A DNA stretch of 6,965 nucleotides, taken from assembly GCA_002401055.1 (NCBI GenBank), contig NVRZ01000166.1:1-6965 (forward strand), in the 5' to 3' direction. The notes beneath the pieces were generated by a model that was given only the letters and a program-made list of their open reading frames with translations, was not told the origin of the DNA and did no database searches. The stretch is from Bacteroidota bacterium. GTDB lineage: Bacteria > Bacteroidota > Bacteroidia > NORP154. The translations under genes and the position numbers were made by a program. This document shows, piece after piece, positions 1-6,866 of this stretch; position 1 is the stretch's first letter, and every line of letters starts with the position of its first letter.

Positions 1-9
1 TTGCCAACT

Positions 10-600
10 TTACCCAAATATTTTTCTCTTATTCTTCTGCATTTTTTGTGCAAGCAGTGCAATCTTGTAAGTCACGTGTGTATTCACAAAATCATTTTCT
101 TGTGATGTGTGTCGTTCGCGCAAATCAGTTAAAACACTATCCACAAGTGCCTTATTTCTTCCGCGTACCAAGTACGAGTAGTATTTGGCAGTGATTTCAT
201 TGTACTCCTTGGTAAAATTTCGGATCCTTGTATTGATTTCATCCTTCGATGCCTTATCTATTCCAACAATTTCAATATGCGCGCATAATCCAGTTACGTG
301 TTTCTTAATTGAAATATTCAACGACTTTCCTCTCTCCAAGTATAAATCATACTCATTTCCTTCAACTCGAAGAATAGTCTTACTAGTCCTATCCAGTTCA
401 AAGTTCATCTTGAATTTACCTTCTTTATCTATGGTCACGCTAGCCAGTTCTTCCTCAAGAAAAGATATGTTATCCTGAATTCTATTCAGGGTAATTTCAG
501 CGTTTTTAAAATCTATAGCGGTTCCTGTCAATAAGAATTTCTCTGCAAATACTAATTGCGTCGCAAAAATCAACAGAATAATAAGGAGGAATTGCCTCAA
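10..600 (-). CDS. Secreted DUF4369-like protein, probably N-terminal part of a TlpA/thioredoxin-family protein
   Basis: The protein begins with a clear signal peptide (hydrophobic run FLLIILLIFATQLVFA, then EKF). A beta-rich stretch follows (LTGTAIDF..AEITLNRI..., then a VTIDKEGKFKMNF turn and LRVEGNEYDLYLERG), which resembles the DUF4369 domain found at the N-terminus of many Bacteroidota TlpA-like thiol-disulfide proteins. A charged helical region comes next. No CxxC thioredoxin motif is present, and the reading frame ends in TAA at 10-12 after about 200 residues, shorter than the 350-450 residues usual for such two-domain proteins. It may be a short form or a frameshifted gene continuing outside the window. 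I chose the TTG at 598-600 because it lies just after the coaD stop and gives a compact signal peptide (MRQFLLII...). ATG codons at 642 and 672 are alternatives but overlap coaD by 41 or 71 bases. The family call is from pattern memory; the export signal is secure. Confidence 0.6.
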   Translation of the reverse strand: MRQFLLIILLIFATQLVFAEKFLLTGTAIDFKNAEITLNRIQDNISFLEEELASVTIDKEGKFKMNFELDRTSKTILRVEGNEYDLYLERGKSLNISIKKHVTGLCAHIEIVGIDKASKDEINTRIRNFTKEYNEITAKYYSYLVRGRNKALVDSVLTDLRERHTSQENDFVNTHVTYKIALLAQKMQKNKRKIFG

Positions 601-601
601 A

Positions 602-1063
602 TCAATTAAGGGTGATTGAATCTGGTACAAACTGTGATGCATCGCCGCCATTTTTAATGATATCCCTGACAATTGTTGAGTTTATCGCCGCCAACTCAGG
701 GGTAGAGAGCAAAAATACCGTTTCGATATTTGGAGCGAGTGCTTTGTTCATCTGACCAATGCTTCGTTCAAATTCAAAATCCGCTGAAGACCTCAAGCCT
801 CGTAGTACAAATTGTGCTCCTTGCGCTTTGCAAAAGTCTATTGTAAGACCTTCATACTTTTCTACTCTTACTTTATCTTCACCTTCAAACACTTTACCAA
901 TCCATTCTTCCCGTTGCTCTAATGAGTAAAAATACTTTTTTTCAGAGTTGACTCCGATTGCCACGATCACCTCATCAAACAATAGGAGTGCCCTCTTTAC
1001 GATCGACTCGTGACCCTTTGTTATGGGGTCGAAAGATCCTGGGAATACAGCAATTTTCTTCAT
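602..1063 (-). CDS. coaD: Phosphopantetheine adenylyltransferase
   Basis: CoaD transfers AMP from ATP to 4'-phosphopantetheine, giving dephospho-CoA, the penultimate step of coenzyme A synthesis in the cytoplasm. The 153-residue length is close to the family norm of about 160. The nucleotidyltransferase signature is visible as GSFDPITKGH (residues 9-18, the T/HxGH motif), followed by RGLR (88-91) with DFEFE just after it, and the ATP-binding INSTIVRDI segment (127-135), where most relatives have ISSTIVR. The C-terminus (FVPDSI) is also typical. The ATG at 1061-1063 overlaps the rsmD stop codon in an ATGA arrangement, so translation is probably coupled to rsmD. Adjacent rsmD and coaD are common in many bacteria. 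No defect is visible. Confidence 0.97.
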   Translation of the reverse strand: MKKIAVFPGSFDPITKGHESIVKRALLLFDEVIVAIGVNSEKKYFYSLEQREEWIGKVFEGEDKVRVEKYEGLTIDFCKAQGAQFVLRGLRSSADFEFERSIGQMNKALAPNIETVFLLSTPELAAINSTIVRDIIKNGGDASQFVPDSITLN

Positions 1064-1593
1064 CCCCTAAAAATACTAAAATTCACCTCACCGATATTTC
1101 GTTTCCGGTAGAAGTTCTCTTCTTCGTCAAAAGTGATCCGTGAGCCATGCTCAATTATGATTAAGCCATCCTTCTTTAATAGTCCATTTTGAAAAATCAT
1201 CGTTGGTATTTCCTGGATTCTTGATAGCGAGTATGGCGGATCAGCAAAGATCAAATCAAATTTATCAGGGCAATCATCAATAAACCTGAATACATCGGTT
1301 CGTACAATGTCGACATTGGTTACTTCAAGTTTTTTTAAGGTATCCTGGATAAAAGCAACGCATTTGGGGTCTCGTTCTACCATGGTAATATCCACTACTC
1401 CTCTGGAGATATATTCGTAACTAATATTTCCTGTTCCCGCGAAGAGGTCAAGAACTTTCAATTCCCTAAAATCAACGTAGTTGTTTAGTATGTTGAATAG
1501 GCTCTCTTTCGCCCGATCTGTTGTTGGGCGCAACCGAAGATTAGAAGGCGGATTAAACACCCTACCCTTGAATTCTCCACTTATTACACGCAC
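1060..1593 (-). CDS. rsmD: 16S rRNA (guanine(966)-N(2))-methyltransferase
   Basis: RsmD uses S-adenosylmethionine to methylate N2 of G966 in 16S rRNA during small-subunit assembly. The N-terminal family signature RVISGEFKGR is present, followed by LRPTTDRAKESLFNIL. The SAM-binding motif I reads VLDLFAGTGN (residues 47-56), an acidic ribose-binding position lies in VERD (72-75), and the catalytic motif IV is ADPPY (117-121). At 177 residues it is full length. The start codon is GTG (1591-1593): the family nearly always begins M-R-V-I-S-G, and the upstream in-frame sequence does not extend that homology. The gene overlaps the end of the DUF3822 gene by 10 bases and coaD by 4, so it sits in the middle of a translationally coupled operon. 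No Shine-Dalgarno is seen upstream of the GTG. Confidence 0.95.
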   Translation of the reverse strand: MRVISGEFKGRVFNPPSNLRLRPTTDRAKESLFNILNNYVDFRELKVLDLFAGTGNISYEYISRGVVDITMVERDPKCVAFIQDTLKKLEVTNVDIVRTDVFRFIDDCPDKFDLIFADPPYSLSRIQEIPTMIFQNGLLKKDGLIIIEHGSRITFDEEENFYRKRNIGEVNFSIFRG

Positions 1594-2537
1594 AGATACT
1601 GGGAAAAGAGGTTGTAATAATAATGAGAGGGAAGGTCCTCAAACTGATAGCTATACTCAAAATTAGCAGGTCGCTTGGACACACTGATATTTCGAATATA
1701 TGTGTACAACATAGAATAAAAAGGGGAATGTCTATCCAATTCACCAAGTATTTCTGTCTCTATTGTTTCGGGATTTAGCGATAATTGCTCACATGCGAAC
1801 AATATGTAATAAACAAAGTCCTCTTTGCTTTGACAACTAAATGAATTGTAAAGCATAAGTTGATTGTCGTCTATCACCAAAATTTCAAATGCATCTTTAC
1901 GAAAATGTACCAATAACAATTTTTTATGTTGATTCTTATAACGCAGCATCGCCGATTGAATTAAGATACTGGAGTGATGTTTGATCACAACCTTAGGATG
2001 AATTTGTCGAAGTGTCTTTTTAACGTTCTCAGGAAACTGATAGAGATTTACGCTCTTTAATTCTCTAATTGTGTCACTACCAAATTCCAGCGATTCAGGG
2101 ATCACCAATCCGATAGTCTTTTTATCGCTATCCAAGTTTAGTTGAAGAAAATCTTCAGCTTTACTCTTGTCATAAATGGCTACAGGAACAAGCGTAGCCT
2201 GGTTATTGACGTATGCAGCACTGACAGACTTGAATTTAGCACTCAATACCTCATTGTCTCTAAATGCATCTTGCATTACCTCTACAGGTATGCCGGCCCC
2301 CAAAGCCTTATTAAACTTTATATTCTCAATAACCAGGTATTTATTCCTCTCAACATCGAGAACACAATATGTAATACTCCTGTCGCTCAGCTGAATAGAC
2401 AGGTGATACTTCTGGGGCTTAGAAATATCAAAAGACCTATCCGTTAAACTGAAATTGTCAAGAAATGCTGTGCTTACTGAATCCGTATTCTCAAAAATTG
2501 ATCTTCCTGATTCTTGCAAGGATTGGGATGCGGACAT
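1584..2537 (-). CDS. DUF3822 family protein
   Basis: This 317-residue cytoplasmic protein has no signal peptide or membrane segment. It resembles the Bacteroidota-specific DUF3822 family, whose genes commonly lie next to rsmD, as here. Two stretches have an actin/ASKHA-like look: an early beta hairpin (HLSIQLSDRSITYCVLDVE, about residues 44-62, continuing into KYLVIENIKF) and a second one near the middle (KLLLVHFRKDAFEILVIDDNQLMLYNSF). A helix-rich region with DFVYYILFACEQLSL follows, then a short strand around ILGELD. That resemblance is my inference, and no ATP-binding residues can be assigned. Its ATG forms a TAATG overlap with the stop of the upstream membrane-protein gene, and a GGGGAG lies 4 bases before the start. 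Its molecular function is unknown to me. Confidence 0.75.
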   Translation of the reverse strand: MSASQSLQESGRSIFENTDSVSTAFLDNFSLTDRSFDISKPQKYHLSIQLSDRSITYCVLDVERNKYLVIENIKFNKALGAGIPVEVMQDAFRDNEVLSAKFKSVSAAYVNNQATLVPVAIYDKSKAEDFLQLNLDSDKKTIGLVIPESLEFGSDTIRELKSVNLYQFPENVKKTLRQIHPKVVIKHHSSILIQSAMLRYKNQHKKLLLVHFRKDAFEILVIDDNQLMLYNSFSCQSKEDFVYYILFACEQLSLNPETIETEILGELDRHSPFYSMLYTYIRNISVSKRPANFEYSYQFEDLPSHYYYNLFSQYLCV

Positions 2538-3148
2538 TATTCTCCCCAGTTTCCACTTGTAGAAGGATCATCCATTGAACCAACTTGAAGTCCTTCGCCT
2601 AAGTCAATTGCCTCATTCGAGGTGTCAAGGCCTTTATAGACATGTTCAAAGGCAGCAAATACCGCGAACACACTTACCCTGACTTTTCCTTTTTCTACAA
2701 AGCCCGAATTAAAATCAAATCTAACTCCCTCTCCATATGGGATATAGGGTAGAGAGTCAATATAAAATGCCATAAGATGATCTTTTAAGTATCGCCGAGA
2801 GAAAATAGAGTCTTTTACTGATACATAAGAGGTATCTCTTGTAACCAATCCCAACAACACTGCTTGTGATTCCGACATCGTGTCTGGGACCATGCCCTCA
2901 GCCTTGATCATTGGGAAAGAGTCATTTTTAACAAAATACAGCAGTTGCTTGAAATCCCTAGCATACCTGTCATTTACGGACTTGAATGCCATTTGTGCAG
3001 TACGAATGTCTTTAAGGTTTTGAATAACCACGCTTCGCCTCTGAAAGGTTCGCTCTTCAAATTCAATTTTACCGGCAATGCTTTGATAAACCAAAAAAGA
3101 CAAAACGCCCACAACAACCCATAGACCTATTTTGATACCAATTTTCAT
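2537..3148 (-). CDS. Single-pass membrane-anchored protein of unknown function
   Basis: I do not recognise a named family. The 203-residue protein opens with a short basic stretch (MKIGIKIG) and one hydrophobic helix (about residues 8-25, LWVVVGVLSFLVYQSIAG) without a convincing cleavage site, so it is probably anchored in the inner membrane with its bulk outside the cytoplasm. A charged, helix-prone segment follows (EFEERTFQRRSVVIQNLKDIRTAQMAFKSVNDRYARDFKQLLYF, residues 29-72), whose second half has a pseudopilin-like pattern (A..A...V..RYA.DF.QLL), although no prepilin peptidase site is present. The C-terminal half is beta-prone and ends in an acidic, Ser/Gly-rich tail. It is the first gene of the operon, shares a TAATG junction with the DUF3822 gene, and probably acts with that protein. 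No Shine-Dalgarno precedes its ATG, which follows an AT-rich leader. Confidence 0.65.
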   Translation of the reverse strand: MKIGIKIGLWVVVGVLSFLVYQSIAGKIEFEERTFQRRSVVIQNLKDIRTAQMAFKSVNDRYARDFKQLLYFVKNDSFPMIKAEGMVPDTMSESQAVLLGLVTRDTSYVSVKDSIFSRRYLKDHLMAFYIDSLPYIPYGEGVRFDFNSGFVEKGKVRVSVFAVFAAFEHVYKGLDTSNEAIDLGEGLQVGSMDDPSTSGNWGE

Positions 3149-3184
3149 AGATTTGTTAATTAACGAGGTTCATTTCAAGGGAAA

Positions 3185-3192
3185 CAAAACTA
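3185..3192 (-). promoter_or_regulatory. Candidate Bacteroidota -7 promoter element for the minus-strand operon
   Basis: Read on the minus strand this is TAGTTTTG, a perfect match to the Bacteroidota primary-sigma consensus TAnnTTTG. It lies 36 bases upstream of the ATG at 3148, which would give a leader of roughly 30 bases. I see no TTG element at the expected distance of about 19 bases upstream, so the call rests on one box plus its position. The leader is AT-rich and contains the palindrome GTTAATTAAC (3155-3164). Confidence 0.4.
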
Positions 3193-3409
3193 CAATTTTT
3201 TTTGTTTTTCCCTGTGCCGCATTAATAAACCGAAAAACGCATGTTTCTCAGGTGGATATGCAGAATATTCATCTGGTTTTCTAGCTGAAAGATTGGTGAA
3301 AACAGAGCATCAATTGATAACAAATAGTTAAACTGCTAAGCATTATAACTAAGGAAAAATCAGGGACCAGGCGAGCATTGCGTAATTTACCTCCCCGATA
3401 TTCACAAGA

Positions 3410-3417
3410 CAAATTTA
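3410..3417 (-). promoter_or_regulatory. Second candidate -7 element, distal promoter or short antisense RNA
   Basis: Read on the minus strand this is TAAATTTG, again a full TAnnTTTG match. It lies 261 bases before the minus-operon start and within 50 bases upstream of porQ on the other strand. Transcription would cross the whole intergenic region. No well-placed TTG element is present, and an 8-base degenerate match in AT-rich DNA can occur by chance. Confidence 0.2.
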
Positions 3418-3465
3418 CCATGTACAACAATTACCAGTGAATTGAGTTTATAGCTGACAAGCACG

Positions 3466-4623
3466 ATGCACGCAATGAATCGGAATATTTTCAGATTACT
3501 TATTTGGCTACTCTTATCGGTCACTTTTTTTACCTCCACCGCTCAAATAGGGGGTAACAACACGTACGAATCATTGAACCTAATAACCTCTGCTCGGATC
3601 GCGGCCTTAGGAGGAAATGCAATATCCATTAAAGATGATGACGTAGATCTTGCCTGGCAAAACCCATCTTTACTCAGTCCTGAAATGGATAATCACTTTG
3701 TTTTGAGTTTCATAGATTACATCGCCGATATTAAGTACACCTCATTCGTATATTCCAAAACTTACAAGAACGTTGGGAGCTTTGCTGCAGGCCTTAACTA
3801 TCTCCATTATGGTACATTTCAGGAGGCAGATGCCACTGGTCAAATTACAAGAAGCTTCACCGCACAGGATTTTATAATAAACATTGGCTGGGGAAGAGAG
3901 ATTCTACCTTCATTTAAGTTTGCTACAGATAAGGAACTCGATCTGGACTCGTCCTTTTTTGTTGGTGCAAACTTAAAGTTCATCAATTCTACCTATCATT
4001 TTGATTACCATTCGATGGGAATTGCATTGGATCTGGCCGGAACCTATTATAACAAAAAGAGAAATCTGACGATTGCTGTTCTGATAAAAAATATAGGATA
4101 CCAACTAAAGCCATATAGAAAACAAAACAGGGAGCCTCTCCCATTTGAGTGGCAACTTGGAATCTCACACAAACTAAAACATGCTCCATTTCGACTTATG
4201 GCTAACTTTAATGACCTTCAAAAATGGGATTTAACGTATGAAGACCCAACAGCAACAAGCTCATTGTTCGAGCCAGAAACAGAGGATACTACTTCTTGGC
4301 AAAAATTCGGAACGGCATTAAAAAGTGGCAGCGACAAGTTCATGCGCCATACGGTTATTGGGGTCGAACTGATCATTACTAGAGCTATGATAATCAGATT
4401 TGGATACAACTACAGACGAAGAAAGGAAATGCTGATCATTGGCAAAAAGGGGTTCACCGGATTTTCTGTTGGCCTTGGAATTAAGATTAAGAAATTCCAC
4501 ATAAGCTACGCCCGGACCGGATATCACATTTCAGGCGGCTCGAACCACTTTACGATCAGGACAGACTTGTCAGCCTTTTATACAAAAAAGAATAAAGACG
4601 TCTATCCATTTATTATGGAGTAA
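3466..4623 (+). CDS. porQ: Type IX secretion system protein PorQ
   Basis: PorQ is an outer-membrane beta-barrel component of the type IX secretion system, which exports proteins with C-terminal sorting domains and supports their attachment to the surface in Bacteroidota. The sequence has a signal peptide (RLLIWLLLSVTFFTSTAQ) followed by the family-typical opening GGNNTYESLNLITSARIAALGG, then NPSLL, then alternating amphipathic strands such as SFAAGLNYLHYGTF and FSVGLGIKIKKFHISYARTGYHISGGSNHFTIRTDL near the end. At 385 residues it is somewhat longer than the roughly 330-350 I associate with the family; likely extra loops lie around residues 146-160 and 258-280. The first ATG (3466) is used, but ATG 3475 would give a tidier signal peptide (MNRNIFRLL). 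No Shine-Dalgarno is visible. cmk follows after 4 bases, matching the porQ-cmk order known from Porphyromonas gingivalis (PG0602-PG0603). Confidence 0.88.
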   Translation: MHAMNRNIFRLLIWLLLSVTFFTSTAQIGGNNTYESLNLITSARIAALGGNAISIKDDDVDLAWQNPSLLSPEMDNHFVLSFIDYIADIKYTSFVYSKTYKNVGSFAAGLNYLHYGTFQEADATGQITRSFTAQDFIINIGWGREILPSFKFATDKELDLDSSFFVGANLKFINSTYHFDYHSMGIALDLAGTYYNKKRNLTIAVLIKNIGYQLKPYRKQNREPLPFEWQLGISHKLKHAPFRLMANFNDLQKWDLTYEDPTATSSLFEPETEDTTSWQKFGTALKSGSDKFMRHTVIGVELIITRAMIIRFGYNYRRRKEMLIIGKKGFTGFSVGLGIKIKKFHISYARTGYHISGGSNHFTIRTDLSAFYTKKNKDVYPFIME

Positions 4624-4627
4624 GCAC

Positions 4628-5332
4628 ATGGCTGTTCAAAAAATCACTATAGCGATAGACGGTTATTCCTCTTGTGGGAAAAGCACTTTGGCCAAATCGC
4701 TGGCATCAAGACTCGACTACAAGTATGTTGACACAGGGGCCATGTACCGTGCAGCAACCCTATTTTGTATGAGGAACGAATTGATTGATGATAATGGTGC
4801 AAACGAAAATGCCATTATTAAAATACTTGATGATATAAATCTTTCATTTATTCAAGACGATCTCACAAATGCGTCTTCCATACATTTAAATGGTGAAAAT
4901 GTAGAAACTCAAATCAGAGAAATGGATGTTTCCAATCGGGTTTCACAAATTAGCACAATAGTTGAAATCAGGAAGAAGATGGTACAGCTTCAACAGAAAA
5001 TGGGCAAGGAAAAAGGGGTAGTAATGGAAGGCCGTGATATCGGCACGGTTGTATTTCCAGATGCGGAATTAAAGCTATTTATGACTGCGGATATGGAGAC
5101 GCGTGTAATGAGGCGTTACAATGAAATGAGAGAGAAAAAAATAGAGGTATCAATGGATGAGGTAAGGGATAACGTAAACTCAAGGGATTATGAGGACACG
5201 CATCGAAAAGAAAGCCCGTTGGTTCAAGCGGATGATGCAATCATACTTGATAATACCAACCTAAACTTAGAACAACAGCTACAGAAAGCTATAGATCTTG
5301 CCAAGGAAAAAATATCATTACTACAGCTATAA
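4628..5332 (+). CDS. cmk: (d)CMP kinase
   Basis: Cytidylate kinase phosphorylates CMP and dCMP to the diphosphates using ATP, recycling pyrimidine nucleotides in the cytoplasm. The P-loop is GYSSCGKST (residues 12-20), with the Bacteroidota-type SSCGKS rather than the PAGSGKS of proteobacteria. The substrate-binding DTGAMYRA (35-42), the conserved EGRDIGTVVFPDA (134-146) and the lid/C-terminal RDYEDTHRKESPL (187-199) followed by A.DAIILDN are all intact. Length (234) is normal for the family. It lies 4 bases after porQ, so it is almost certainly cotranscribed; a GGAG formed by the last porQ codons lies 7 bases before its ATG. Its stop codon is one base from the convergent ispH stop. Confidence 0.96.
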   Translation: MAVQKITIAIDGYSSCGKSTLAKSLASRLDYKYVDTGAMYRAATLFCMRNELIDDNGANENAIIKILDDINLSFIQDDLTNASSIHLNGENVETQIREMDVSNRVSQISTIVEIRKKMVQLQQKMGKEKGVVMEGRDIGTVVFPDAELKLFMTADMETRVMRRYNEMREKKIEVSMDEVRDNVNSRDYEDTHRKESPLVQADDAIILDNTNLNLEQQLQKAIDLAKEKISLLQL

Positions 5333-5333
5333 C

Positions 5334-6254
5334 TTAGTTGAAATCAGCCAGCACATCCTCAACTGGTTTAACCCCATCATAAAAGGAGAGGATTGTCTGC
5401 AGTACGTCCTCAACAGTTGCGTCTGGGCAAGATGCGCCACTTGTTAATATAACTTCAACCTTATCCTTATCAGGAAGAAAGTTCTTGGATGTTTTCATAC
5501 TGCTTGTATGATGATCGTAATGGCGAATCATATTTTTTGCCAATATTTCATTTGCTGTTGAGATATAGTAGGTCGGTAACTTTTCTTCACACAACTCAAC
5601 AATATGTGATGTATTTGAACTATTGTAACCACCAACTACTATAGCGAAATCTGCTTTACTCTGAAGTAAACTGTAGGTAGCCTGTTGATTATCGTTGGTG
5701 GCATAGCACAAAGTATCACGTGTATCTGCAAAGTATTCCTTTAGTCGATCAGCACCAAACTTCTTGGCTATAGCCTCTTTTATAAGGCGTGCAATTTCAT
5801 TCGTTTCCGTGGCAAGCATGGTTGTTTGGTTGACAACCCCTACCTTAGTCAAATGTACGTCAGGATCAAAACCTTCAGAGTACTTACCCTCAAATAAATT
5901 CATAAATTCATCTTTCTTCATTGTGCCATCAATGAAATCCACCAAATATTTTGTCTCAGCAAGATTCTTCACAATAATTGAAGGTGCGTTTTTCTGGCTA
6001 TGCGAGAAGGTTGCGCGCGTTTCCTCATGATTGTGTTTCCCATGGATAATCACCGAGTAATTTTCATCACCCAACTGCTGAGTTCTATTCCAAACACGCT
6101 CTACAAATGGGCATGTAGTGTTATACTTATGAACTTCAATACCAATATCAATAAGTTTTTGTTCATTTTCTTCCTGATAAATACAAATTCGATTTGCATT
6201 ATTATTGTCAACGGCATCCAACAACTGCCTTATGTATTGTGAGCGTATAGCCAT
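5334..6254 (-). CDS. ispH: 4-hydroxy-3-methylbut-2-enyl diphosphate reductase, N-terminus missing
   Basis: IspH (LytB) is the iron-sulfur enzyme that makes IPP and DMAPP from HMBPP in the last step of the MEP pathway. Residues are counted here from the upstream TTG (6272). Two of the three cluster cysteines are present: C54 in YNTTCPFV and C189 in RDTLCYATN. Also present are substrate-site residues in HNHEET (80-85), VNQTTM (147-152), NSSNTS (217-222) and SGASCPD (278-284). The N-terminal third is absent: no GFCxGV cysteine, no HN segment, and no IIPAFGTTLE-like stretch before the first cysteine present. Residues 1 to about 34, whether started at TTG 6272, GTG 6257 or ATG 6254, do not resemble IspH; homology begins near ENEQKLIDIGIE at about 6170. 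As it stands the product could not form a normal [4Fe-4S] site. The break is best explained by the junction described separately. The C-terminal end is convergent with cmk. Confidence 0.9.
   Translation of the reverse strand: MAIRSQYIRQLLDAVDNNNANRICIYQEENEQKLIDIGIEVHKYNTTCPFVERVWNRTQQLGDENYSVIIHGKHNHEETRATFSHSQKNAPSIIVKNLAETKYLVDFIDGTMKKDEFMNLFEGKYSEGFDPDVHLTKVGVVNQTTMLATETNEIARLIKEAIAKKFGADRLKEYFADTRDTLCYATNDNQQATYSLLQSKADFAIVVGGYNSSNTSHIVELCEEKLPTYYISTANEILAKNMIRHYDHHTSSMKTSKNFLPDKDKVEVILTSGASCPDATVEDVLQTILSFYDGVKPVEDVLADFN
6165..6185. other. Probable junction between two unrelated sequences
   Basis: Reading the minus strand, recognisable IspH sequence begins at codons for ENEQKL (about 6170 and below). 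The in-frame codons above that point (encoding ..NNNANRICIYQE) do not match the conserved IIPAFGTTLE segment expected there. On the other side, the plus strand soon shows a gene with a strong Shine-Dalgarno and a different functional affiliation. The exact breakpoint cannot be fixed without homologues; 6165-6185 is my estimate from where family similarity fades. Confidence 0.6.
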
Positions 6255-6282
6255 CACGCCAGAATTACACAAGGTAATATTT

Positions 6283-6287
6283 AGGAG
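6283..6287 (+). promoter_or_regulatory. Shine-Dalgarno for the PorE-like gene
   Basis: AGGAG lies 5 bases upstream of the ATG at 6293. It fixes that start and contrasts with the absent or incidental ribosome binding sites of the genes left of the junction. Confidence 0.85.
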
Positions 6288-6292
6288 ATAAA

Positions 6293-6862
6293 ATGGCTAA
6301 TTTAGGCCCAGCTTACTATTCACCGTATCCAGTTGCAACTTATGATGGTTTAATTACACCACCAAAAGGAAAAGGACTGTTATTAACGGAAATAGTTGAT
6401 GAAGAAGTAGCAATGAGAGAAATTGCTAGAGTAATGTTAACAAGTGAAAATGCAACAATCTTCCCTGGACCACAAGTTTTATATGCGTGGAATGAAGAAG
6501 CAAAGAAAAAAGCGCCACTCATTAAAGAAATGGCAGAAGTTTTAGGTGCTAAACTCATACCAATGTATGATTATAGACCAAAATATCCTAAGATTGATCC
6601 AGAAGTAGAGATTAATCCTAATCATCCAAACTTAACAATTTGGCATAATGATATTAAAGCATGTATCTTTATTGGTGTTCATTGTCATTATGCAAATGTT
6701 GCATTAAAAATCGTTAGATCTGAAACTGATTGTTATACTGCTGCAATATGTGGACTTTCTGGACATGAAGATGCTATGGCTACTATCCGTGACCAGCATT
6801 CAGCAGAGTTAGAAAAGTTCATTAAAATTGCAAAAGAAGTAAAAAAAGAACTCGGCAAATAG
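6293..6862 (+). CDS. CO dehydrogenase beta/ACS epsilon-like protein, candidate epsilon subunit of a 2-oxoacid:ferredoxin oxidoreductase
   Basis: The 189-residue soluble protein resembles proteins annotated as carbon monoxide dehydrogenase beta subunit family (related to CdhB/ACS epsilon, a Rossmann-like fold). In Nitrospira-type organisms a homologue is encoded with the D, A, B and G subunits of five-subunit pyruvate or 2-oxoglutarate:ferredoxin oxidoreductases that work in the reverse TCA cycle. Recognisable landmarks are YSPYPVATYDGLITPPKGKGLLLTE near the N-terminus, YRPKYPKIDPEVEINPNHPNLTIWHN in the middle, and CIFIGVHCHYANVALKIVR (124-142) with C131, H130 and H132, then DCYTAAICG. No CxxCxxC ferredoxin motif occurs, so it is not itself the iron-sulfur subunit. 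Codons end mostly in A or T. The start is fixed by an AGGAG 5 bases upstream. A second gene follows after 15 bases. The family assignment is from memory; the specific partner enzyme is inferred because the catalytic subunits lie outside the window. Confidence 0.6.
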   Translation: MANLGPAYYSPYPVATYDGLITPPKGKGLLLTEIVDEEVAMREIARVMLTSENATIFPGPQVLYAWNEEAKKKAPLIKEMAEVLGAKLIPMYDYRPKYPKIDPEVEINPNHPNLTIWHNDIKACIFIGVHCHYANVALKIVRSETDCYTAAICGLSGHEDAMATIRDQHSAELEKFIKIAKEVKKELGK

Positions 6863-6866
6863 GCTT

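Larger units (their letters stand above)
3149..3465. other. Divergent intergenic region between the minus operon and porQ
   Basis: This 317-base gap separates two divergently transcribed units, so it should hold promoters for both. I find two TAnnTTTG boxes on the minus strand but no convincing match on the plus strand for porQ. There is a weak inverted repeat (GTTTTC at 3276-3281 with GAAAAC at 3298-3303) but no T-run after it. I see no open frame of useful length, tRNA, riboswitch or repeat array. Confidence 0.6.

Noticed and set aside
2142..2447. 101-codon plus-strand frame
   Set aside because: It is antisense to the DUF3822 gene, whose frame is open throughout and fits its operon; no ribosome binding site or recognisable motif.
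3155..3164. Perfect palindrome GTTAATTAAC in the leader of the minus operon, possible operator
   Set aside because: A 10-base AT-rich palindrome is expected by chance, and no second copy is seen nearby.
3276..3303. GTTTTC/GAAAAC inverted repeat as a terminator or riboswitch stem
   Set aside because: The stem is only 6 bases with a 16-base loop and no T-run follows; it does not match a known element.
5336..5364. AGTTGA/TCAACT inverted repeat at the cmk-ispH junction as a bidirectional terminator
   Set aside because: A 6-base AT-rich stem with a 17-base loop inside ispH coding sequence and no U-tract is too weak to support.
6000..6242. 80-codon plus-strand frame across ispH
   Set aside because: It lies antisense to well-conserved ispH codons and has a low-complexity hydrophobic composition; a shadow frame.
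6181..6291. Plus-strand open stretch ending in TAA at 6289-6291, just before the ATG at 6293, that could be the tail of an upstream gene
   Set aside because: It is preceded by an in-frame TAA at 6178-6180, has only 19 codons after its first ATG, and resembles nothing I recognise.
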